A DNA stretch of 64,000 bases from assembly GCA_025677815.1 (NCBI GenBank), contig JAIXMP010000024.1, positions 248,001-312,000 on the forward strand, written 5' to 3'. This document shows positions 24,237 to 36,264 of this stretch, piece by piece (position 1 is the first letter of the stretch; every line of letters begins with the position of its first letter). The stretch comes from Phascolomyces articulosus (lineage: Eukaryota > Mucoromycota > Mucoromycetes > Mucorales > Lichtheimiaceae). The notes beneath the pieces are model-generated. The model saw only the letters and a program-made list of their open reading frames with translations, was not told the DNA's origin and did not search any database. The position numbers and the translations under genes were made by a program.

Positions 24237-24470
24237 AGAAAGAATAGTATATATATAAATATATATAATAAGGATGAGGATGCATAGTAAGTAAACCATA
24301 CAAATATATATTTTTTCGTTGTTCAAAAGAGAGTTTATAAATTCGGCAAGTGAGAATCGGGAAGCCTCAAAAAAATCGAATTCTTTGTTTTTTCTTTCCT
24401 CTTTTCCCCTCTTTTATATACTTGACAGTTAAAGTCAACGGATGTGCACTTGCACCGATTCCGCACGACA

Positions 24471-27255
24471 ATGAGCGGAAATGAATCGGATTCATCCGAA
24501 GATGAATGGGTCATATCGACTTCACCAACCAATACCACCACCACTAACTCAACAACGACAACGACAAAAACGATAAACACTTCCACTTCACGTAATGGCA
24601 CTCCCATATCCACACCTCCCCTCCCCATTAGTAATAGTAGTTCTACGACGACTCAAACCACTGCCACCACTCCTCCTATAACAGCAACCTTACCACCAAT
24701 CACCATAAAACGACCTGCTGTTTCAGCAGCTACCATTCGAACTATACGAGCATCCCTACCTAATAATGTTACTAGTCCTGCTTCAGCTGCAATAATCACA
24801 CCCAGTTCAAGTACGAGCACCATTAACACTCATAATGCCCTTCAAAGGGTCCAAGAACAAGCCGCTTATATTACACCAGAAGATCTCGATCAGTTTTGTC
24901 AATATTCAGATAGTCAAGGATTTATTCGTAAACTCGTTGAAACTTACAAGAATGCGGAAACTTATTTACGTATTCGTGAGATTGAAACACAAAAGTTAAC
25001 GATCGATGTTCGATTAAGTGAACACTTGCATGAATGCCCTGACCCTGGTGCTTTTGTTTTGGTAGCAATATAAGATTATTATTTTTTGGGTGGGAGGAGG
25101 GGGATAAGAATAATAGTTTTGTTGTCGTCTTTTTAACAAAAATACATGATTTTTTTTTCCACAGCAATTAATCTATGATCTGGCCGTCTATTATAAAAAA
25201 AATCCAGTCCAAGGACGAACATTGAAATTCCAAAGATATTTAGTTCAAGCGATTTGCCATGCGTTTCATATATTTACTCATACACCACCCACGAAATATA
25301 AAGTACCTAAAAAAATGCAAGAAGAAACTGATCTTATCTCCTTTGCAGAAGAACCCAATTTAATTTCATTTGATGATGAAGAGGAAGGAAATCAACATGA
25401 GGAGGAGGATGAAGACGATATGGAAACATCCAGTGACGATGACGATGGAGAAGGCGATGATGATGACGATGTTGACGATGATAGTGAAGCAGAAGATAAT
25501 ATTGCCACCATCACCCTTTCTGAATTACTGGATATACCATCAGAAGCTGCGGCTCGTTACACAATGACACGTCAACACCAAGAAGCATGCGTCAGACTCT
25601 TGGATACAATCCCAACACCTATTCTTGTTTATTATGCCATGGATGTATTTAAACTTCAAGATTTGATAGGAAAAGGAGGAGATCTTGAAGAGGATGGTGT
25701 TAATATGTGTAAATTATTGATGCGTAATGGACATTATAATGAAGCTGTATCATGCATTCGCAAGTTGAATTTATTCGATGCATTCCCAATCGAACAATTT
25801 GCTGCCAAAATGTTTGCAGCGAATCAAGGAGGTATTTTGCCCGTGTATACAAGTGGCCAATTGACAATTCAAAGGCAGTTATTGGAATATATCAACATTC
25901 AATTACGCTATACGTTTGCCGGAAATCTAGGCATCGTACCTGCAGGTGACTACTCTTATTTTTTTTATTTTCATGAGGAATGATCCACCATTACTCATTT
26001 ATTTCTTTTTCTTTTCATCATTCTAATAATAGAATATTTGACTACGGTACATGAAGATGAAAAGACAACGCCTCCATTACCACGGCTTCGAGAACGACGA
26101 TTCCAAAAAGAATTATCCTCCTGTGCAACAAAAATATTGCAAGAATTAAACATTGACGAAGTTGAATACTATTTTATATGGTTATCGCAACGCCATGCTT
26201 GTTTACGTTGGATCATTAAAGCACGCGCAAGTCAACAATGTGACGAAAACGACATGTCGATAGCTGCCAGTTCCAATTATAATGGTCTTATCGAGTTGGT
26301 AGCGGGTGAAGACCCAGCAATTGCCAAACTTGCTATCAAGGAATTTGTGGATATGAATGATTCTGTGGCAGCGACGAGTTTTGCAGGAATTTTGAGGCAA
26401 CAACAATTTTATATTCAGTATTATAGTTTGCCATTGCGGGATCGTGTTGTTGGTATGATTAAAGGAGAAACGCTCTCAAGTCGTTTCATTCAATCTTCCC
26501 CACGCAATTCGCCTGTTGTTGGAAACCAAATCTATTACCAAATGCCCAAACATGTTCGCACCATCATGGTAGATAATCATCATCAAGTGATGCAACTAAA
26601 GTCCACATTGACCAAAACTACAATTTGTGGATTGGATACGGAATGGGTACCTCAATTCGCTAGATCAGGTGCTATCAAGACTGCCTTGATGCAAATCGCG
26701 TCGGATCAAGGGGTGGTTTATCTTGTGGATATTGCAAAAGCATTGCACCCAACAAATATTGCCCTTTTGCAAGATATCGATCTTGTATTGCGTATGTTAT
26801 TTGAAGAACCCAGGATTCTTAAGCTTACCTATGACTTTCATGGTGATTTTACACTATTAAAGGAATGTATGCCCACAGCTTCAGATTGGTATACTGCCAA
26901 TTTGGTGGATTTGAAAACTTTACGTACCAAGAACGATGAACCTATTCCGGGCGGTCTATCCGGGGTCATCTCTTCCTTTTTAGGTGTCACCATGAACAAG
27001 AAGCAACAATTAAGTAATTGGGAACAGCGACCTTTGACGATGGATCAAGCGACGTATGCTGCTAGCGATTCTTATAGTCTTATTGAAGTTTATTTTACAC
27101 TTGTCGCTCAACATCATCCGTTTTTAAAATCCATCAAAAACTATCCCCCTCGTCATCCTCGCATAAATCACCGTCTTTCTACTCTCTCCTCTTCCACCCC
27201 CTCTCCACCATTGCCTACAAGTCATTCGGTTGAACCTGATTTGGTTCAGTTTTGA
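24471..27255 (+). CDS. Mut-7/Nibbler (EXD3)-like 3'-5' exonuclease
   Basis: Exons 24471-25061, 25165-25945 and 26033-27255 give 864 aa. Order: Ser/Thr-rich disordered N-terminus (1-125), a helical region, a strongly acidic Asp/Glu segment (about 265-310), helical repeats (about 320-560, including MDVFKLQDLIGKGG and MRNGHYNEAVSCIRKL), then a DEDDy exonuclease domain (about 645-830). Catalytic motifs are GLDTEW (about 657), LTYDFHGDF (about 721) and YAASDS (about 798). Helical repeats before a DEDDy domain are the arrangement of C. elegans MUT-7 and Drosophila Nibbler, which trim small RNAs. A WRN- or RRP6-type nuclease is less likely, as neither RQC nor HRDC is visible. Convergent with the deacetylase gene. 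Confidence 0.8.
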
Positions 27256-27570
27256 CAATTACACATGTGTGTTCCACTCAAAAAAGAAACAATTATAATT
27301 ATACCTTTTTAAAAAATGTTGTTTTAAACAATATAAATAAAAACAATATAAAAAAGCAACATGTACAAACAAAATGATTTTATATTCAAAGGAGGAAAGA
27401 AGGTGTGAAAAGAGAATAGAAGAAAAGAGAGCGAGTGATAGAGAAACAGATGAAGGGTGGGAGGAGAGGAAAAAAAGAAATAATTATAATATAAATATGT
27501 ATAAAGTAAAAAGAAAAAAAAAAAGAAATGTGTTGTTGTGTTACGTTGATAGATATATATATAATACATT

Positions 27571-29271
27571 TTACAAGTCTTTGGCCCATACAGAATCCAC
27601 GCCTTCTCCTACATTATCATCGTCTCCTTCATACCATTCTGCTTCTGCCATGACTTCTCGTCGACGACGTTGTTCTTTACCAATTTCTGAATCATCTTCA
27701 GCATCTCGTAATTCTGCATCTCCATCCAAGAACCCTTGGATATCCGGTGGAATTTCTTGCATTTGAATACTAGGTGCTGCATCCAAATAGCGTAGTTGTT
27801 CCATGACACGTTCACGGACTTTGAGTAAATACTGACGATCGTTCATATTTTCTAATCGACCTGATAAATGAGGATGAAGTTGATAATCGGGTTTAAAGAA
27901 ATCTATATATTCATTGGGTGGTAAATCGTTGGATAATTCTGTATCCACCAAGATCGACGTCTCGTATGTCCAGCATCGTGCGACGTTTCGAACCGTATAC
28001 CCACCCCCTCCAACAACCAATAAAGGAATCTTGAATTCTTTGATTATTTGTACACATTTTCCATGGGCACCAATACTTAGATTGAAGCAACCAAGACGAT
28101 CGCATCCAAGTGAATCAGCACCACACTGTAATACAATAGCAGAAGGTTGGAATGTACCAATCACGGCATCAATGACTTCTTGAAATAACCATACATACGA
28201 TACATCATCAATACCATCGCGTAAGGGTACATTGACTGAATAATATTTGCCCAAATTGGATCCAATTTCGTCGATATGACCTGTGCCGGGAAAGAAATCA
28301 CCATTGTATTTGTGGAAACTTACTGTCATGACACGATCGGTAGAATAAAATGCTTCTTGGACACCATCACCGTGATGAATATCGATATCAACGTAAAGTA
28401 CACGCGGAAAATAACGTAATAATTCCAAAATACCGAGTACGATATCGTTCACATAACAAAATCCACTTGCTTCGCATTTTTTGGCGTGATGAAGACCCCC
28501 AGACCAATTGATACAAATATCGGCACCGTTGGCAATCAGTTTCCGTGATGCTTCAATCGTGGCACCTGCATAACGTTGACAGAATTCGTAAATGCCTGAA
28601 AATACTGGACAATCGTCTCCCACATTGAATTTCGAAAATACTTGTTCGAATTCTTCAGCGTTATCGGGTGTGACCCTATAGGATTGATTCCCCCCTTCTA
28701 TTATCAGCTTTCATCCGTTTGTTTGTTTTATATTCATCCATCGATCATCCGTAACGAAACAGGTTCGAAACCTACCGTTTTAAAAAGTCAACATAATCGG
28801 CAGCATGAAATTCTAATATCTCTGAATCCGTTGCCCGTCGAGGTTGAAAGACTTCCATTTTTTGATGTAATCCATAATTAAGTACGAGATGATTTGTGAG
28901 TGTTAAACGATGTGGCTTCATTGGATGTCGTTCCTAAATTGGTATACGTAGATTGATTTTTTAAAAAAGGATAATGGTATATTAGATTAACCAATGTCAA
29001 AAGATTCATATATTCATTCTCTCTTCTTGTCTCGTCCATTATTATTGTTAGTGTTGGGAATGGGATATTAAAGATCTAAAAGTTATATTATATAATAGAA
29101 ACATACACCATAATGATAGTTGCCGACACCTTCGTCATGGAAATAAGCAACACGAGTTTTATCATGAGAAGCTAATCTCACAGATCGTGGTGACATATAT
29201 TTTGTTTTTGTTTTATTGTCCTCTGTGAAAGTGGCAACAACACTTTCGTCATTGTATGATCGTCGAGGCAT
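27571..29271 (-). CDS. HOS2: Class I histone deacetylase, HDAC3/Hos2 type
   Basis: Zinc-dependent lysine deacetylase of nuclear corepressor complexes. Exons 29271-29107, 28933-28776 and 28675-27571 sum to 475 aa. The frame shows [14 protein letters not shown] across the first intron, then [25 protein letters not shown], the metal and catalytic segment [10 protein letters not shown], the [16 protein letters not shown] block and [14 protein letters not shown]. All active-site residues appear intact. VGDDCP (rather than VGEDCP) and the WYEGDDDN tail favour HDAC3/Hos2 over Rpd3. An extra stretch of about 40 residues precedes the domain (before [10 protein letters not shown]). Tandem with the multicopper oxidase gene. 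Confidence 0.93.
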
Positions 29272-29570
29272 GTAAAGCGCGATTCGAAAGAAAATGAAAA
29301 AAGAATAAAGGAAAAAAAAAGGTAATTTTTTACGACTTTTGAATTTGAAATAGCGTATGTTGATTTCCTCTTTTTAATGCGATAGGATATGAATCATGTT
29401 TTTATGCCTTTCTTTCAAAAGAATATTCTAGTAAAAACCATTTTATTACTATCTTTGGCTTTAAATATCTGTTTCTAGTAGCATATACACACTAATGTTT
29501 TATAACCAGGAAGATAAATTACTAAGATTAGTTATTATTATTATTATTATTATTAATTAGTATGATTATG

Positions 29571-31727
29571 TCACTGATTTTCTTGTACTACTTGACGATG
29601 CTGAAGTACTGGTATCTGTTCCGTGCTAACTTCCAACACGGTCATCAATCCTTGAAGCATATGGCCAGTGATATGACAATGAAATCCCCAAACGCCCGGA
29701 TTTGACTATTATTGATGTTATATATTACCAAGAAAAACATATATTCAGAATTTGCAAGGATTATTAAAAAAATTAAACATACTGTGATTATACTTATGAG
29801 CTTATCTATCAATAATTGTCATATTTACCACAAAAACTCGCAATTTTGTCCAACCACAAGGAGCTCCACCTACAGCAGGTTCATTTTTTGATGGTCCAGC
29901 ATAAGAAATCGAGGTATCTCTGGCAATGGGATTAGGATAAGTACGAAGATTCTTGTCACGAGCATCATCATACTGCCAATAACCATCAGCAATAGGGTAG
30001 TGCACCATACCGTGTGTATGCCATGGATGAGAAGCACAGAAACCTTGGCCTGGCTTTACAATTTGTAAAGTACTATGGATAACAAAATCTACCACCTCGC
30101 CCACTCTTAATGGATATGTTTTATGTCCTTCGTCAAATCCATCCGTAAGACCTTCCTTGTTCAATTGAATAGCAGTTTCATTGAGTGTTGGATGATCCAT
30201 TGTTTCGAGTATGCTCAATAAATATGGATTCCAATCATGAGGAATACGACCATTAATTAACCATCGTGTAGTATTATCCTCCAGTTGTTTTTCGGCGGGT
30301 GTAAGGATAATGGTACGGTCGGGAGGTGCTCTGAAATCATGTGTTATTGGTTTCACTGATTTTAATTTTGGGAATATCCATCCTTGTTTTTGTGGTGCTG
30401 TTGTATCCGGAAGTGTTGGCATATCAGGAATAGTTGCACGGCGCGCATGAGGTTCAAATATCTCTGGCTTGTTAACATTGTCTTTTGGAATGTGACTGGT
30501 GATTTGGGCGTTGTTATCGTTGCTTTCCTCTACATTACCAAGAAGGCCATCAAAAAGAGATCCCAGTAAGCCATGTTCTTGGTCTTGATTTTGCTGTGAT
30601 GGTTGGCTTTCAGTTCCTTGCTGCAATTGAGGTATTTCTTTTGTTGTTGTTGAAGTATATCGTAAAATGGCCTTTGCATTACATACACCGAAAAGGGTAA
30701 AATAGGGTTCAATTGCAATATTATAACTCTCATTAGGCACTTGATCTGTTTTCAGGAGCACAGAAAATCGTTGTCCTGGTGATACTTCTAAAAATTTGGT
30801 TTGAAATGGTTGAACCAACTCACCATCCACTTCAATAATAGTAAATGAGTGACGAGCAATAGTAAATCCCATAGCTGGCATTGTTGTTGCTCCAATGACT
30901 CGGAGACGATAAACTTTTCCTGGTTCAACATCAATTGCTGAATATCCTTCACAATTGGGATTGTCGAGATTTTTAGATGGATTATAAACAGTACGACCAT
31001 TTACTAGACAACTATCTGCTTCACTAAGGACAGTAAACTCTGGCCCTAGCGCAAAGTCCAACCTTGATTGATCCGTCTGGTGCCACCAATCTGTGAAAAA
31101 TAGGATACGTTCGTCATCATATTCGTAAGGACCTTCGTGAAGCTTTGGGTTATTATTTCTGTAAGAGGGTATTATATTCGTTGTCATTGCTATTACTTCA
31201 ACACCTTCATCCTCGCTTAGAGTTGGCCAGTCTTGGTCAGTTTCATAGATAATAAATGGACCATGAACCGAAGAATCTTGATAATCCGTATGACTGTGAT
31301 AATAATATGTACCAGTTTGACCAACTACTCGGAAATTTTGATGGTAAACACTCCCTGGTGGAATGGATGCTTGAGTTACATTAGGCATACCGTCGGCCTC
31401 GTTGGTTCCTATCTGGAGTATTCCATGATAATGAATTGAAGTAGAATATTTTGAGCCTACTGAATTTCTAACAGTAATTTGTAATTCGTCGTCCTTGGTT
31501 GCACGAATGGGTGGTGCAGGATGTTGTCCATTTACTAAAAGCACCGGGTAAGTTTGGTTATAGCAATCAGGGTTCATGGTACCCAGAGTGATATCCAATT
31601 CTATTTTACGAATTCGAGAAGCCTGAACTACAGTCAAGGCATTACTTGTTGCTATAAGCAAGAACCATAGCAACGAAACAAGTCGTAATAATATATGATG
31701 ATGTTTACAAAGTGTTGTCGTTGACAT
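29571..31727 (-). CDS. Secreted multicopper oxidase (laccase-like)
   Basis: Exons 31727-29829 and 29705-29571 give 677 aa. The ATG at 31727 puts a hydrophobic signal peptide first (LLRLVSLLWFLLIATSNA). Copper ligands are complete: HYHG, YYYHSHTD, HPWHTHG and HCHITGHMLQGL. The axial position after the last His is Leu, as in high-potential laccases. No C-terminal membrane helix is present, so this is not an Fet3-type anchored ferroxidase. Between cupredoxin domains 2 and 3 an insert of about 90 residues is Gln/Asn-rich. Substrate (phenols, iron or ascorbate) cannot be decided. The last exon holds the essential HCH motif. Confidence 0.9.
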
Positions 31728-31890
31728 ATCAACCACGCGTGTTACTGAATAAGAAATATCCAAAAAAGACAAGGATGGGAAAGAATGATACAATAATTAT
31801 ATAGATCGAAGTGTTTATAAATATTTATAATCAATTCATTAATAAGGATAGCTATCGTAAATATATTGTACAGTGAGATAAATTTCTCCT

Positions 31891-31933
31891 TATAGGGGAT
31901 GGAGCATGACAGTCTTCGCTCCCCGCCTCCCCT
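31891..31933 (-). promoter_or_regulatory. GC-rich promoter motifs of the multicopper oxidase gene
   Basis: About 165-205 bp upstream of the ATG, on the gene's strand, are GCGGGG (31926-31921, a fit to the Mig1/CreA SYGGRG consensus) and AGGGG (31933-31929, the yeast stress-element core). A second AGGGG lies on the opposite strand at 31894-31898. They stand out in AT-rich DNA; factor binding is inference. Confidence 0.3.
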
Positions 31934-32045
31934 CTCACTCTATATATTTTTCGCCATCAACACATACCAGCATTGTTCATCCCGTAGAAGGAGTATCCTT
32001 TCAGGAAAAGTAAAAAGCTAATTACTATATATCAAGTAATATATT

Positions 32046-32072
32046 CGGGCTATTTTTTTTATTTTAGCCCGT
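32046..32072. repeat. Short hairpin, CGGGCTA stem
   Basis: CGGGCTA and TAGCCCG face each other across a T-rich loop. It could be a small palindrome or the remnant of a miniature element. The rest of 31934-33573 shows no gene. Confidence 0.5.
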
Positions 32073-33573
32073 ATTTACTTCTTCCTCGCAAAGCCCGACG
32101 GTAGCCATGCTTTTTTACGTGATAAGATTTGGCTATAACACTGTCACCACCCCTCCTCAACAATATTATAGAAAATATATATCCTTTTTCTTTAATAATG
32201 CATAATAAGAGGGTAATATTACACATGTTGCTACATCTGCAGTTTATGCTTAAACATTATTTTATGCATCATCGGTTTCTAAATATTTCAGAGTTTATGA
32301 TATATATAATATAATTATTTAATACATGAGTGATATCCAGTATATAACATACTTTAGTTATTTTGGTACGTTCTATTAAGAAATACTGTCAGGTTTTGAT
32401 AAAATTTTATTATGTTCTAAAATACGATATTGTTGGAGATAACATATTAATATGATAAGATTCCTTCTCAAAAAAAAAAGAACGTATATAAAAGTACGTT
32501 ATCACACTCTTCGATAATCGTAATAGCAATATGTCATGTTTATCTGTGATGGGCGCAACTCTGAAAATCGGTATAGCAACTACTTAATGGTAGGAAATAC
32601 ATTTTTATGTAAAACGTACCGAAAACGACAATAGTTTTTTTTATTGGCTATCAGCTAAATTCAACATAGCCCCTGTCCTTTTTTTAACTATTAACCATAG
32701 TGGAAGTATTGAGATGTTATCATTATTTTTTAGAAAAAAGAAGAACAAGGAGAAGTTATATAATAATATGATGTCCAATCGAAATATACCGTGAAGCTAA
32801 AAGAAAAACGTTTCTGATTTTTTTTTCTTTGCCATGGTTAAAAATAAAATGCAAATGACGTATTATTATTTCTCTTTTATAATCAGAATTGTATTACCCC
32901 TTTGTTCATTTACTGCAAAATATAATATTGTAAATGACACCATATTATATTGTATATTTAGGAGTATTTATCTTATATTTCTTCAAACAGTTAATGTAAA
33001 TACCTGGCTACGCTTGGATTATTTATCTTTCAACGGAATGGCTGCTTAGTAAGTTCCAATTATATGTATGGTGTTATAACCATCTAATTTTTTTTTTTTT
33101 ACACTTCTAGTACAATTTGCTATGGTGCGGATCACAGTTCTGAGGATTAATGTTAAAGATTTATATTATATACAATTCCTCTACCTCACTTCTAGTCCTT
33201 ATTTAATTCAAAGATTTGCTAGAACAATAATGAACAACACTGAACAATAGTACTAGGTTTGATTGGAGAAATGCCAATATCCAACAGGGATCCAGCAGCA
33301 TTTTCAATTTTGACAGGAGTAATGACTGATAACTAATAAAATTGAAAGTAGGCCACTCCTAATTGTCAGAATTGCCGAGAGATTTTATTACAAAACAATT
33401 AATAAGAAGGATTATGTGCATTTATAAATAATTAAAAACTTTGAATGTTTTTTCTTTTATTATAATATAAATTTATAGTTTATTTAAAAATATACAAAAC
33501 TACCTTCTGTTACTGTCATTGACATATATTGCTTGCTATATTATAAATCATATGCTATAATTATTTCATATTA

Positions 33574-35486
33574 TCATTGAGATTTTCCTCTTTTAAATTC
33601 CTCCAGAGCTTCTTTGTACACATTTGAATCTAAAAGCACAGTTGCTGCTGTTTTTGCAAGAGAGCGGGCAGCTCTTAGAGTAGCAACATGGGCATTTTTC
33701 GTTCGTGCAGCTTGTTCAAATGATATTGTGTGGTTAGGGCCCTCCGTTTGAATCTTATAAGCAGGTTGAATAGAAGGTAAAGCGTAAGAGACTTTTCCAA
33801 AGTCGCTTGATGAACTGGTAATTTCACTTGCTTTTTCGGGAGATGGAAACATGACACCTTCTTCTTCCATATATTGTTTATAACATAGACCTAATGTAAA
33901 ATTGGTGAATAAATCTATATGATGTATTTTTTTGAATGACATCATTATTGTTAGTTAATATAAAATATAAATTCAGAATGATAAAATTCGTTACTACACA
34001 ACATACTAACCTTCAGTTGGGCCTTGAGGTAACCATGAAATTTTTACTTGACATCCAGTAGCAACAGCAGCGGCTTCAAAACATTTTTCAAGTTTCGATT
34101 TAAGCTCGACAAGCTGGGTGCGTGTCACTGCTCGAGCAAGGAAATGTGCTGATGCATAATCAGGTATCACATTAGCCTATAGGTAGTATGTAGAATAATT
34201 ATGATCAGTTACGGACGAAAATGTAATTTATTGTAATATAACTAAAAGCACATATTGATTACCGAATTTCCACCATGTTTAATAATTCCATGAATTCTAA
34301 TTACAGATTATAGTATATATCAAGTTGTAAAAAATACCATTAAATAATAATATTAGTTGTAGAAATTCAAGAATAGTACTTAAACTTTCGAATTGTCCAT
34401 CTTACCTATTTGTTGTTAAAGTTTGTTGTCGAAGCATTGCGATATTATTCCATCCCACGGGGATGCACCTGCATGAGAAGAGCGACCAAAGAATTCGATT
34501 TCAGCAGAATCAATAGCAAGTGCTGGTCCAACTATTGAATCTACCGGTGCTGGATGTCTAATGATTTAAATCATATCGAGTTGTCAGTAATACTCATAAT
34601 AATCAGCAGTATTATAGAGAGACATTAAAATTAATTTGTTGTGAAAAACAAAAATTGCGTTATACGTTACATCATCAATGCAACATCAGCTCGTTTTTGG
34701 AAATCATTGTTCTGTAAAAATCTGCCTTTTCCATTTCCGCCCTCTTCTGCTGGTGTACCTATTTTATATTTGCTTAAAAAGTTTAGATTTGTCGTAACGT
34801 TCTATTACCACTTCAAAAAATGATTATTAGCACGTACCAAAAAGACTCACGGATCCACCCAATAGATTTTGTTCTAAGAGCGCTTTTATTGCAATTGCGC
34901 AAGCAACTCCACTAATTGCGATTATATTGTGTCCGCACGCATGCCCAACGCTAATTTCCAGTTTTACCAACGTTTTATAAGTAACAAATAGTATATTATA
35001 AGGCTATTCGATCTCGTTTAAACTTTTGTAGTGGCATAGAATTTATTTAACTTACCCAGGTAAGGCATCATATTCAGAACAAAAGGCAACGCGCCTACCA
35101 GGTTTTCCATTTGTAAATTCTGCAATAAAACTTGTTGGCATGCCTGCTGCACCACGAGTTACTGCAAATCCTTTATCTTCCAAATAATCGGCTAATAATG
35201 CAGATGCTTTATATTCTTCATAACCTAACTCTGGATTGTTGTGAATCTGTTCAATATTAAAATAAAGAAATATGCCGAGTATAATAAAAAAGCAATTCCT
35301 CCAATAAAGAGAGGTGAGTAAGCTGATACCATCAATAGGTATGTTGCCCTATTTTATTTTTTTTGATTCACTTTACTTTTTCATAAAAAAATACTTATAT
35401 TACTTTACCTTGAGACTTAATGAACGTAATTCTTCATCATGATTGCTGATGGTTTTGGTAATGACATTTGCAACCTCGCTATTCAT
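33574..35486 (-). pseudogene. M20-family amidohydrolase (PM20D2-like), probably inactivated by deletion
   Basis: Cytosolic metallo-amidohydrolases of this type cut dipeptides or acyl-amino acids. Exons run from the ATG at 35486 through SEYDALPG/VGHACGHN (metal site, split by an intron), FG/GTPAEEGG, MI/HPAP, AIDSAEIEFFGRSSHAG, HGIIKHGGNS, ANVIPDYASAHF and the C-terminal exon ending at 33574. At about 34450 the frame reads SPWDGI and then breaks; the expected next block (NALDAV-type, about 11 residues) is absent and NNIAMLRQQ resumes in another frame. No intron fits there. All other splice sites look good, so inactivation appears recent. Confidence 0.75.
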
Positions 35487-36264
35487 TTCGAAGATCAATA
35501 AATGGTCTGTAAGTGGGAAAAAAGCAATGAAAAGGCGGAAAGTAACACAGTGAATTTTCGGGTCGTACTCTTAATGCAACTTGTCCGAGACTCGGATGGG
35601 TACAAAAGCTCAATGCTGTATATAATTCATAGTCTATCTATTTTTAAACTACAATTATATGCACAAACTAATAAACTGAAGATCCTTCTTGTCGAATAAT
35701 TTTTCCTAACTCACTGCTGTTACAAGTACTAAGGTGCGGAAGTGAAGGTAGTAATAATACATAGAGAGATAAATTCAACACAGCTGGTTTATCCTCGTTA
35801 CCTCCCACTACTACAAAATTCAGCTGATTAATTTGGAAGCATCATTAAGGTTTGGTAGATCGTGAGAGTATAATATGTGATATCATAATAATAGAAGGCT
35901 TAATGTAGTAAGTGTAAGATTAATAAGAATAATTATGGGTAATGTATTGTTTATTATATATCGACGGTGGTGATATATAATTAATATTGGATATCGCTAT
36001 AAATTTCATTTACACCATATTCTGTTTGCTCTCCATGGACACAGCCACATTTATTGCAACGCACTCCTGTATATGAAATTTTAGGACCACGGCCAGCACA
36101 GACGGCCTCATTGGAGTAATCGGAATTATCTTCCCCGTCATCAACATCGTAATTGCTATCTGATTATTGAACCGAGTATAGTTTATGTGAACACTTCGCT
36201 CTAATATTATCGCTATTGACATGACAAGTTGACAAAGAGAAAGATGCAGGTTGTTTCCAACCAT
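35487..36264. other. Intergenic, no clear gene
   Basis: AT-rich. The frame that continues on the minus strand below 36265 has no recognisable motif and probably lies outside the decayed F-box gene. Confidence 0.4.

Noticed and set aside
28760..28775. GGTTCGAAACC resembling a tRNA B box
   Set aside because: No A box, acceptor stem or anticodon arm around it; it lies at an HDAC exon-intron junction.
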